From Actinomycetota bacterium (lineage in GTDB: Bacteria; Actinomycetota; Acidimicrobiia; IMCC26256; JACDBD01), in contig JACDBD010000267.1 in assembly GCA_013695115.1 (NCBI GenBank), positions 1-7,611 of the forward strand: a stretch of 7,611 bases of DNA. Reading direction: 5' to 3'. The notes under the pieces are model-generated. The model was given only the letters and a program-made list of their open reading frames with translations, was not told the DNA's origin and made no database searches. A program made the position numbers and the translations under genes. Position 1 is the stretch's first letter. Every line of letters begins with the position of its first letter. Of the stretch, positions 1-5,602 are shown in pieces.

Positions 1-3
1 GAG

Positions 4-16
4 CCCCGCAACGGGG
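4..16. repeat. Small perfect hairpin upstream of the LLM oxidoreductase gene
   Basis: CCCCG (4-8) and CGGGG (12-16) form a perfect 5-bp stem with a CAA loop, ending one base before the ribosome binding site. There is no T-run, so a Rho-independent terminator of an upstream gene is not well supported. It could be a leader hairpin or the end of an upstream gene. The window begins too close to tell. Confidence 0.3.
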
Positions 17-17
17 T

Positions 18-24
18 AAGGAGG
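18..24 (+). promoter_or_regulatory. Ribosome binding site of the LLM oxidoreductase gene
   Basis: AAGGAGG lies 5 bases before the ATG at 30. It is close to a full anti-SD match and the strongest such site in the window, so it fixes the start of the first gene. Confidence 0.85.
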
Positions 25-29
25 ACGGC

Positions 30-1004
30 ATGGCTGACATCGGATTCGGAGTGTTCGCGCCCCAGGGGTGGAAGACCGAGCTTCGCTCCATGAAGGGCGC
101 CGAGGCGCAGTGGGCGAAGTGCCGCGAGCTCGCGCTCCTCGCGGAGGAGCTGGGCTTCGATTCGGTCTGGGTCTACGACCACTTCCACAACGTCCCCGAG
201 CCGTCGCACGAAGCGGTCTTCGAGTGCTGGACGACCATGGCCGCGCTCGCCGAGGCGACGAGCCGGATGCGGTTGGGCCAGATGGTGAGCTGCACCTCCT
301 ACCGCAACCCCGCGCTCACCGCCAAGATCACCTCCAGCATCGACGTGATCTCCGGCGGCCGGCTGGACTGGGGCGTCGGCGCGGGCTGGTACTGGCACGA
401 GTACGAGGCCTACGGCTGGCCGTTCGAGGAGAACAAGGTTCGGATCGGGAAGCTCCAGGACGCGGTCGAGGTCGTGAAGGCGATGTGGAGCGAGCCCGAA
501 GCCACCTTCGAAGGCAAGTACTTCAGCGTCAAGGGCGCTCAATGCGACCCCAAGCCCGTCCAGCAGCCCCACCCCCCGATCTGGATCGGTGGGGGCGGCG
601 AGCAGCTCACCCTGCGGGTGGTGGCCCGTCACGCCGACTGCGCGAACTTCGGCGGCAAGCCCCAGGAATGGGCGCACAAGCGCGAGGTGCTCCAGCGCCA
701 CTGCAAGGACGTCGGCCGCGACGAGGACGAGATCCGTAAGACCATCAGCGGCGAGGTCCTGGTACGCCAGAAGGAGGACGACATCCGGGCGCTCGTCGAC
801 GCCGGCACGGCGGGATCACTCTGGAACGAGCCCTACGACTCCTGGGTCGCGGGCAACCTCGTCGGCACGCCCGAGCAGGTGTGCGAGAAGATCCGGGCGT
901 ACGTCGACCTCGGCTGCACCTACTTCGTGCCCTGGTGCTCGGACTATCCCGACGACACCACCCTGCGGCTGTTCGCCGAGCAGGTGATGCCCGAGTTCCG
1001 CTGA
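30..1004 (+). CDS. LLM-class F420-dependent-type oxidoreductase (luciferase-like)
   Basis: A complete 324-aa protein of the bacterial luciferase-like monooxygenase superfamily, a cytosolic TIM-barrel flavin enzyme. In actinobacteria this type usually takes F420H2, sometimes FMNH2. Visible family marks are WVYDHFH near residues 47-53, RLGQMVSCTSYRNP (81-94), SGGR (108-111) followed by the GVGAGW segment (115-120), PPIWIGGGG (182-190), which in this family contributes to cofactor phosphate binding, and VGTPEQV (278-284) in the closing helix region. Length is normal for single-domain members. The ATG start is supported by AAGGAGG. The gene converges on the secreted hydrolase gene with one base between stop codons, so it is not in that operon. 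The substrate cannot be told from sequence. F420 rather than FMN is a family-level inference, consistent with an actinobacterial host. Confidence 0.9.
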   Translation: MADIGFGVFAPQGWKTELRSMKGAEAQWAKCRELALLAEELGFDSVWVYDHFHNVPEPSHEAVFECWTTMAALAEATSRMRLGQMVSCTSYRNPALTAKITSSIDVISGGRLDWGVGAGWYWHEYEAYGWPFEENKVRIGKLQDAVEVVKAMWSEPEATFEGKYFSVKGAQCDPKPVQQPHPPIWIGGGGEQLTLRVVARHADCANFGGKPQEWAHKREVLQRHCKDVGRDEDEIRKTISGEVLVRQKEDDIRALVDAGTAGSLWNEPYDSWVAGNLVGTPEQVCEKIRAYVDLGCTYFVPWCSDYPDDTTLRLFAEQVMPEFR

Positions 1005-1005
1005 C

Positions 1006-1956
1006 TCAGTCGCGGCGGGCGTGCTTTCCGAAGAAGTCGAGGAGGAGGTCGGCGGCGTTGATCTCGGTGGTCGTCTCGCCCAGTGGCCCGACCGGGATGC
1101 TCCCGGGCCAGGTGTGCCCGCCGCCGCTGACCGAGTAGAGCTGCACGTCGGTCTTCCCGTCGCAGCCCGAGTAGTCGGTGAGCTGCACGTGCTCGCTCAC
1201 CATCTTGATCTTGGGCCGGGGCTTGCAGCCGTCGCGATCACCCCACTCGGCGACTGCCTCCTCGACCTGCGGGAGGATCCGATCCTGGAGCAGCAGGATG
1301 CCGAGGGGACCTCCGAAGTACGGGACGATCGCGTCCTGCTGGCCGTGGAAGGCGATCACCGGGACGCGCTCCTCGCTGGTGCAGGGGCCGAACTCGAGGC
1401 TGACGCCGGCGACGGGCGCGATCGCGGCCAACCGGCTCCCGAGGTTGCACCCCAGGTAGGCCGACATGCCGCCGCCGTTCGACATCCCCGTCGCGTAGAC
1501 GCGGCGGGTGTCAATGCAAAGCGCCGCCGCCGCGGTGTCGATGAGGGCGCCGGTGAAGCCGACGTCGTCGGGGGAGGCGAGCTCGGGCAGGACGTTCCAG
1601 AGGCGGAAGCCCGCCAGGGTCTGCCCCTGGGGCGTGATGACGATGTAGCCACGCGCCGGGCCCTTCTCCTCCAGCTCGCTGTACACCGCCTGCTGTTCCG
1701 CGTTCGAGCCCAGGCCGTGGTAGTTGAGGACGAGCGGCAGCGGCTTCTCGCCGGTGTAGTCGTCGGGGACCGCGAGGCGGTACTCGCGGACGCCATCGGC
1801 GGTGGCGAGGGTCTCGGCGGTGACGCCAGGAGCGTGGGGCTGGCCACATCCGGCGGACGGATCCGGCTTCGGCTTGGCCGATGCCGGAGGCGCGGCCGCG
1901 ACCAGGAGCGCGACCGCTGCGACCACCACGGTCAGGAGACGACGAATCGGCGTCAC
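1006..1956 (-). CDS. Secreted alpha/beta hydrolase, PHB depolymerase / feruloyl esterase-like (LpqC type)
   Basis: A 316-aa exported serine esterase resembling the polyhydroxybutyrate depolymerase/carbohydrate esterase 1 group. Residues 1-27 form a Sec signal peptide: an RR n-region, an alanine/valine-rich core, and ASA before a likely signal peptidase I cut after residue 27. There is no lipobox cysteine, unlike the lipoprotein LpqC. The mature part has YHGLGSN (79-85, oxyanion side), the nucleophile elbow GMSNGGG with Ser159, HGQQD with probable acid Asp208, and GGGHTWPG with His281, so the triad looks intact. Six cysteines in the mature part (37, 147, 170, 192, 244, 265) could form disulfides outside the cell. 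The start is GTG, 4 bases after the stop of the membrane-protein gene, with no clear Shine-Dalgarno site, so translation is probably coupled. The true substrate (polyester, feruloyl ester or lipid ester) is unknown. Confidence 0.85.
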   Translation of the reverse strand: MTPIRRLLTVVVAAVALLVAAAPPASAKPKPDPSAGCGQPHAPGVTAETLATADGVREYRLAVPDDYTGEKPLPLVLNYHGLGSNAEQQAVYSELEEKGPARGYIVITPQGQTLAGFRLWNVLPELASPDDVGFTGALIDTAAAALCIDTRRVYATGMSNGGGMSAYLGCNLGSRLAAIAPVAGVSLEFGPCTSEERVPVIAFHGQQDAIVPYFGGPLGILLLQDRILPQVEEAVAEWGDRDGCKPRPKIKMVSEHVQLTDYSGCDGKTDVQLYSVSGGGHTWPGSIPVGPLGETTTEINAADLLLDFFGKHARRD

Positions 1957-1960
1957 CGCG

Positions 1961-2305
1961 TCACTTGAACCAGATGCGCTGGTAGTCGCGACTCTCGGGA
2001 TGCAAGAGGAGCGCGACGAGGGCGCCGTCGAACATCAAGGTGAGGATGATCGGGAACTCGAGGACGTCGATGCCGTACCAGAACAGGAGGAGCGCGACGC
2101 GGAAGACCGCCGCCGCGACCGCGAGGCCGTAGCCCCACTTCTGCTCGTTGGCAATCCCATACCCGCCGGCGGCGAGAGCCAGGCCGAAGAGGATGAGGAT
2201 CGGGACCAACGAGATGACATCGAACACCGCGTTGACATAGAGCAGCAGCGTGGCGATGACGAGGGTCTGGGGCTGGGCCTGATTGAGGAAGCGACGTTCG
2301 TTCAC
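1961..2305 (-). CDS. Small multi-pass membrane protein, unknown function
   Basis: A 114-aa hydrophobic protein that I do not recognise as a named family. Hydrophobic stretches at about residues 13-30, 32-51, 58-77 and 83-102 suggest four membrane helices, with a short charged N-terminus (MNERRF) and a charged C-terminal tail (HPESRDYQRIWFK). A polar EQKW turn separates the second and third helices. The GTG start shares four bases (GTGA) with the stop of mshD, and the stop lies 4 bases before the hydrolase GTG, so it is very likely co-translated with both. No catalytic or metal-binding motif is visible. Membership of a stable operon supports it being a real gene rather than a shadow, as does a hydropathy pattern that a chance frame would not give. 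Confidence 0.8.
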   Translation of the reverse strand: MNERRFLNQAQPQTLVIATLLLYVNAVFDVISLVPILILFGLALAAGGYGIANEQKWGYGLAVAAAVFRVALLLFWYGIDVLEFPIILTLMFDGALVALLLHPESRDYQRIWFK

Positions 2306-3246
2306 TGACCCATTCTGGCCGACCCGACCACCTCCCGGGCGTAGGCCCGGTCGCGCCGGTGGGTCTCGAAGCCCAGCGACCGGTAGAGCCGGAGCGCGGG
2401 CTCGTTGGCGCCGTCGACGTAGAGCATGCCGGTGCGCACGCCCCGTTCGGCCAGCGAGGCGAGCCCGACGAGCGTCAACGCTCGTCCCAGTCCGGTGCCC
2501 TGGCGGGACGGGTCCACGCCGATCACGAAGATCTCACCCAGCGGGCCCTGCTCACCGGGCGAGGGTGGATGCACCTTGGTCCAGCAGAAGCCGGCGATGC
2601 CCTGATCGTCGACCGCGAGGAGAAAGCCGGCGGGGTCGAACCACGGCTCGGCCAGACGCCGCCGCAAGGTGTCCCGGATCCACCCGCCCTGCTCCGGGTG
2701 GTTGGCGAAGGCCCGGTTGTTCACCTCGAGCCAGGCGTCGTCGTCCTGGCCGGGAACGAACGTCCGGACCTCGGTGTCGGGTGGCCAGCGCGGTTCCTCT
2801 GACAGCGGAAGCGCGACCCGCATCTGCAGGAGATCGCGCTGCGGCGTGAATCCGGCCGCCCCGACCGCGTCGTCGTCGTCCTCGTCGGCGCCGAGCAGCC
2901 ACAGCACCACCGGCCCTCCACCCTCGGCCTCCACGTGGTGGACGACCGCCCCGAGCAGCTCGGCCTCGAGCCCGGTGCCGCGCCGATCGGGGTGCACGAC
3001 CAGCCCGACCGCCCAATGGGGAGGGGAGAAGCTGTCGCTGCGGGCCACGTGGGCGTAGCCGACCGCGTGCTCGCCGTCGGTGGCGAGGACGCCGGCCGAC
3101 CCCGGGTGCCCACCGGCGTCGAGGTCGCGCCACACCGCGTCGTTGAGCGCCGGGTGGCCATCAGCGGCTTCGGCGGCGTCGTGGAGCCGCCCGATCGCGA
3201 CCACGTCGGCGGGCGCCACCGGCTGGAGCCGCCGAAGGGTGGTCAC
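2302..3246 (-). CDS. mshD: Mycothiol synthase (MshD), two-domain GNAT acetyltransferase
   Basis: The enzyme transfers acetyl from acetyl-CoA to Cys-GlcN-Ins, the last step of mycothiol synthesis in the actinobacterial cytosol. The 314-aa product has two tandem GNAT domains. The N-terminal domain (about 1-145) keeps a degenerate CoA loop, HPDRRGTGLEAELL (85-98). The C-terminal domain (about 158-305) has NRAFANHPEQGGW (177-189), a segment I associate with MshD, then EIFVIGVDPSRQGTGLGRALTL (from Glu239; the CoA pyrophosphate loop is RQGTGLG, 248-254) and YVDGANEPALRLYRSLGF (276-293). In the N domain the usual HGD-type stretch is replaced by an acidic run (ADEDDDD, 120-126). The open frame extends to 3939 across nth, but that extension is a shadow. 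GTG 3246 was chosen because it gives the family's length (about 315 aa) and lies 7 bases after a TANNNT box. GTG 3255 (three codons earlier) is possible. The stop overlaps the next gene by GTGA. Confidence 0.92.
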   Translation of the reverse strand: MTTLRRLQPVAPADVVAIGRLHDAAEAADGHPALNDAVWRDLDAGGHPGSAGVLATDGEHAVGYAHVARSDSFSPPHWAVGLVVHPDRRGTGLEAELLGAVVHHVEAEGGGPVVLWLLGADEDDDDAVGAAGFTPQRDLLQMRVALPLSEEPRWPPDTEVRTFVPGQDDDAWLEVNNRAFANHPEQGGWIRDTLRRRLAEPWFDPAGFLLAVDDQGIAGFCWTKVHPPSPGEQGPLGEIFVIGVDPSRQGTGLGRALTLVGLASLAERGVRTGMLYVDGANEPALRLYRSLGFETHRRDRAYAREVVGSARMGQ

Positions 3247-3257
3247 GGAGGTCACGG
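3241..3257. repeat. Tandem direct repeat of GGTCACGG at the mshD start
   Basis: GGTCACGG occurs at 3241-3248 and again at 3250-3257, a 9-base period. On the minus strand each copy reads CCGTGACC and supplies a GTG, which is why mshD has two in-frame GTG candidates (3246 and 3255). It may be a chance codon repeat or a pair of half-sites for a regulator lying over the promoter and start. Confidence 0.5.
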
Positions 3258-3259
3258 TA
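3254..3259 (-). promoter_or_regulatory. Candidate -10 box for leaderless mshD transcription
   Basis: On the minus strand TACCGT fits the actinobacterial TANNNT -10 consensus and is followed by exactly 7 bases before GTG 3246. That would place the transcription start on the start codon (a leaderless message). This agrees with the absence of a Shine-Dalgarno site there. No good -35 is seen. On the plus strand TATCGT (3258-3263) is an overlapping TANNNT match that could serve nth. Both are pattern matches only. Confidence 0.35.
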
Positions 3260-3260
3260 T

Positions 3261-3280
3261 CGTCCGCGTTTGTGCGGACG
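3261..3280. repeat. Perfect inverted repeat 1 in the mshD-nth divergent region
   Basis: CGTCCGC (3261-3267) and GCGGACG (3274-3280) are perfect 7-base arms around a 6-base centre (GTTTGT). If mshD starts transcription near 3246, this covers about -15 to -34, where an operator would block or tune the promoter. It could equally form an RNA hairpin in the nth leader if nth transcription starts further upstream. Confidence 0.6.
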
Positions 3281-3282
3281 AG

Positions 3283-3298
3283 CGCCCCCGCAGGGGCG
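3283..3298. repeat. Perfect inverted repeat 2 in the mshD-nth divergent region
   Basis: CGCCCC (3283-3288) and GGGGCG (3293-3298) pair perfectly around a 4-base CGCA loop. It begins two bases after inverted repeat 1 ends. All six pairs are G-C, so the RNA hairpin should be stable in the nth leader. Confidence 0.6.
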
Positions 3299-3300
3299 GT

Positions 3301-3315
3301 GCCGGGTATCCCGGC
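3301..3315. repeat. Perfect inverted repeat 3 in the nth leader
   Basis: GCCGGG (3301-3306) and CCCGGC (3310-3315) pair perfectly around TAT, and begin two bases after inverted repeat 2. It ends 7 bases before the GAGG that may act as the nth ribosome binding site (3323-3326), so it lies close to but does not bury that site. Confidence 0.6.
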
Positions 3316-3336
3316 GCCGAGCGAGGGACCTATGTG

Positions 3337-4029
3337 ATGGCGCGGCCTCGGGGAGCGAAGCAGCGCGCCGAGGAGGTCGTGCGCCGTCTCGCCGAGGAGT
3401 ATCCCGGTGACGGGCGCGAGTTGTGCGCACTCGTGCACGACAATCCGTACCAGCTCCTCGTAGCCACCATTCTTTCGGCTCAGAGCACCGACGAGACGGT
3501 CAACAAGGTCACGCCGGGGGTGTTCGCGCGGTACCCGACGCCCGCCGACCTGGCCCACGCCGATCCCGAGGAGCTGGAGACCCTGATTCACTCCTCGGGC
3601 TTCTTCCGGTCGAAGGCGCGCAGCCTGATCGGGATGGCGAGGGCGCTCGAGGAGCGCTTCGGCGGCGAGGTGCCCCGCGACCTGGAAGATCTCGTGAGCC
3701 TGCCCGGAGTCGGGCGCAAGACTGCCAACGTGATCCGGTCGGTCGGGTTCGACCTGCCCGGCCTCCCCGTCGACACCCACGTCGGTCGGCTGGCCCGTCG
3801 CCTCAAGCTCACCGACCAGACCGACCCGGTCAAGGCCGAGCACGAGCTCAACGCGATCGTTCCCGCGGAGGAGCGGGGCCGGCTGTCGCTGCGCCTCATC
3901 CTCCACGGTCGCGCCGTCTGTATGGCCCGCCGCCCCCACTGCGACGAGTGCATGCTCGCCGACATCTGCCCCTCGGCGTTCAAGGTGGAGACACGGGTGG
4001 CCCGCCGCCGAACGGCTCGACCGGCCTGA
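3337..4029 (+). CDS. nth: Endonuclease III (DNA glycosylase/AP lyase)
   Basis: A base-excision repair enzyme that removes oxidised pyrimidines and cuts the AP site. The 230-aa product carries LLVATILSAQSTD (40-52), the helix-hairpin-helix LPGVGRKTA (122-130) with catalytic Lys128, VDTHV with catalytic Asp146, and a complete 4Fe-4S cysteine loop C195-x6-C202-x2-C205-x5-C211. All are shifted by 8 residues from the E. coli positions I know (Lys120, Asp138, Cys187/194/197/203), so the active enzyme is intact. The tail ends in a short Arg-rich stretch (220-228). GTG 3334 directly precedes ATG 3337 in frame; GAGG at 3323-3326 is 7 bases from the GTG and 10 from the ATG, so either may be used. The open frame runs back to 2935 but overlaps mshD and is not supported there. 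The gene is divergent from mshD and convergent with the small 4033-4233 gene, three bases apart. Confidence 0.96.
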   Translation: MARPRGAKQRAEEVVRRLAEEYPGDGRELCALVHDNPYQLLVATILSAQSTDETVNKVTPGVFARYPTPADLAHADPEELETLIHSSGFFRSKARSLIGMARALEERFGGEVPRDLEDLVSLPGVGRKTANVIRSVGFDLPGLPVDTHVGRLARRLKLTDQTDPVKAEHELNAIVPAEERGRLSLRLILHGRAVCMARRPHCDECMLADICPSAFKVETRVARRRTARPA

Positions 4030-4032
4030 CGC

Positions 4033-4233
4033 TCAGCCGTCCTCGAGCGTGGCGATAGCCCGGTCGAGGGCGCGTCGCGCACCGAACAGCGACCGTTCCG
4101 CGGCATAGAGGTCGCCCGCGACCGCGGAGTCGAAGGTGTCGCGGTAACGGGAGGCGACCGCGACCACGCGCTCGGTCAGCTCCTCGAGCTGCGAACGCAG
4201 CGTCGACAGCTCGGCACGGTCCGACGACGACAC
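4033..4233 (-). CDS. Short helical (coiled-coil-like) protein, unknown function
   Basis: A 66-aa protein that I do not recognise. It is charged and rich in Leu, Ala, Arg and Glu with no Pro after the start. Residues 6-28 show leucine/valine spacing (L9, L12, L16, L19, V23) typical of an amphipathic helix, followed by a second helical stretch to about 63 (ARRALDRAIATLE). This suggests a small two-helix or coiled-coil protein. The start chosen is GTG 4233. An in-frame ATG at 4296 would add 21 residues rich in Pro, Ser and Gly that look less like protein, and would overlap hisD if hisD began at its earliest start (4289). Neither start has a good ribosome binding site. It ends 3 bases from the nth stop, on the opposite strand. 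The family and role are unknown. Confidence 0.6.
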   Translation of the reverse strand: MSSSDRAELSTLRSQLEELTERVVAVASRYRDTFDSAVAGDLYAAERSLFGARRALDRAIATLEDG

Positions 4234-4241
4234 GCCGCGAA

Positions 4242-4255
4242 GCCTGACGCCAGGC
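4242..4255. repeat. Small hairpin between the 66-aa gene and hisD
   Basis: GCCTG (4242-4246) and CAGGC (4251-4255) form a perfect 5-base stem with an ACGC loop, about 60 bases before the hisD start. No run of His codons and no T-run accompany it, so it does not look like a classical his attenuator. Confidence 0.3.
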
Positions 4256-4296
4256 CCGGACGCGGGCAATTCGGAGGTCGGGACGAGGGTGCCCAT

Positions 4297-4302
4297 TACG
4301 AT
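4297..4302 (+). promoter_or_regulatory. Candidate -10 box for the his operon
   Basis: TACGAT fits the TANNNT -10 consensus and lies 10 bases before ATG 4313. A transcript starting 7-8 bases after it would have a near-leaderless hisD beginning at 4313 and would exclude the earlier starts. No clear -35 is visible, so this is only a pattern match. Confidence 0.3.
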
Positions 4303-4312
4303 GAAGGCGCTG

Positions 4313-5602
4313 ATGAGCGTGCTCACGCGCCTCGATCTGCGCGCCTTCGACGGTGATCTCGCCGACGTTCTCGCCGTGCCCGCCCCGGCCGGAGAGGGGA
4401 CAGCCGCGCTCGTGCGCGAGATCGTGGCCGCGGTCCGCGAGCAGGGCGATGCCGCGGTCCGGCGGCTGACCGTCCGCTTCGACGAGACCGTGCTGGGTGA
4501 CCTTCGGGTCCCCCAGCGCGAGCTGGAGGAAGCGCTCGCGGGCGCGCCCCCCAAGTTCCGGGCGGCGCTCGACTACGCCCGCGACCGGATCACCACGCAC
4601 CACGAGGCCCAGCTCGAGCACGAGGTACAGCTCGACAAGGACGGGATCACCGTCCGGGAGGTCGTCGTGCCGGTCGACCGGGCGGGTCTGTACGTACCCG
4701 GTGGCCGGGCGGCCTATCCGTCGACGGTGCTCATGACCGCGATCCCGGCCCGGGTGGCCGGCGTGCGCGAGATCGCCCTGTGCGTCCCCCCCGACCGCGA
4801 CGGCAGGGTGGCGCGGCCCACCCTGGCAGCGGCGGCACTGGTCGACGTGGACGAGGTGTACCGCGTCGGCGGTGCCCAAGCGATCGCCGCCATGGCCTAC
4901 GGAACCGAGAGCATCCGCCCCGTCGACGTGATCGTTGGGCCGGGGAACGTCTACGTGGCGGGAGCGAAGCGGGAGGTGGCGGGGGTCGTCGGCATCGAGT
5001 CGTTCGCCGGTCCCTCCGAGTTGGTCGTGGTGGCCGACGACTCGGCCCGCGCCGACCTCGTCGCCGCCGACCTGCTGGCCCAGTCGGAGCACGGTCCCGA
5101 CGGCGCCGCCGTCCTGGTTACCTGGAGCGAGGCCGTGATCGCGGCGGTCGACGTCGCCCTCGACCAGCTGCTCGAACACGCCCAGCGGCGCGAGGAGATC
5201 GACGCGACCCTGGGGACCGGCGGCCGGGCCGTGCTCGTCGACGGACCGGAACAGGCGATGGCGGTGGCGAACGTCATCGCTCCCGAGCATCTCGAGCTGA
5301 TGACCGAGGAGCCCGAGTCGCTCGTCCCACTCGTGCGCAACGCCGGCGCCGTGTTCTGCGGTCCATGGGCGCCCGCGGTGGTGGGCGACTACGTCGCGGG
5401 CGTGAACCACGTGCTCCCGACGGCGCGCACCGCACGATTCGCCAGCGCGCTGCGCGTGGCCGACTTCCAGAAGCACGTCCACGTGGTCACCCTCGACGAG
5501 GCTGCGTTCACGACGGTCGCGCCGCACATGCGCGCCCTGGCCGACATCGAAGGCCTCGACGCCCACGGCCGCTCGGTTGCCCTGCGTCAGGACAACCCGT
5601 GA
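4313..5602 (+). CDS. hisD: Histidinol dehydrogenase
   Basis: A zinc enzyme that oxidises L-histidinol to L-histidine in two NAD+-dependent steps, the last reactions of histidine synthesis in the cytosol. Numbered from ATG 4313 (429 aa) it has the nucleotide-binding region segment VGPGNVYV (208-215), LLAQSEHGPDG with zinc ligands Gln257 and His260, APEHLEL with the catalytic Glu325-His326 pair, VVGDYVAGVNHVLPT with zinc ligand Asp359, and EGLDAHGRS with His418. These sit within two residues of the known E. coli positions (259, 262, 326/327, 360, 419), so the enzyme looks complete. In-frame starts exist at GTG 4289, ATG 4301, ATG 4313 and GTG 4319. I chose 4313 because GAAGG (4303-4307) is 5 bases away. 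GGAGG (4273-4277) is 11 bases from GTG 4289, which remains a fair alternative giving 437 aa. It is the first gene of the his operon, and its stop overlaps the hisC GTG (GTGA). Confidence 0.96.
   Translation: MSVLTRLDLRAFDGDLADVLAVPAPAGEGTAALVREIVAAVREQGDAAVRRLTVRFDETVLGDLRVPQRELEEALAGAPPKFRAALDYARDRITTHHEAQLEHEVQLDKDGITVREVVVPVDRAGLYVPGGRAAYPSTVLMTAIPARVAGVREIALCVPPDRDGRVARPTLAAAALVDVDEVYRVGGAQAIAAMAYGTESIRPVDVIVGPGNVYVAGAKREVAGVVGIESFAGPSELVVVADDSARADLVAADLLAQSEHGPDGAAVLVTWSEAVIAAVDVALDQLLEHAQRREEIDATLGTGGRAVLVDGPEQAMAVANVIAPEHLELMTEEPESLVPLVRNAGAVFCGPWAPAVVGDYVAGVNHVLPTARTARFASALRVADFQKHVHVVTLDEAAFTTVAPHMRALADIEGLDAHGRSVALRQDNP

Noticed and set aside
1001..1009. CTGACTCAG palindrome formed by the two convergent stop codons
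   Set aside because: It arises simply from two TGA stops facing each other one base apart. It is too short for a terminator and has no T-run.
1021..1968. A 315-aa plus-strand frame opposite the secreted hydrolase
   Set aside because: The minus-strand frame has a signal peptide and an intact Ser-Asp-His triad. The plus frame shows only antisense bias.
2935..3336. A long N-terminal extension of nth across mshD
   Set aside because: The added part is antisense to mshD, while the endonuclease III fold and E. coli-like numbering fit a start at 3334-3337.
3247..3939. A long N-terminal extension of mshD across nth
   Set aside because: The added residues are antisense to nth, and MshD already has the family's length from GTG 3246.
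4030..4312. A his leader peptide or attenuator upstream of hisD
   Set aside because: No short frame with a run of His codons and no terminator-antiterminator pair is visible; there is only one 5-bp hairpin.
3980..5566. A 528-aa open frame on the minus strand opposite hisD
   Set aside because: It lies wholly antisense to a complete, motif-perfect hisD, and its product is low-complexity Arg/Gly/His/Asp-rich text typical of the complementary frame of high-GC genes.
4780..5598. A long N-terminal extension of the hisC frame back through hisD
   Set aside because: The extension is Arg/Gly-rich shadow sequence. The HisC fold begins just after GTG 5599, which has its own ribosome binding site and overlaps the hisD stop.
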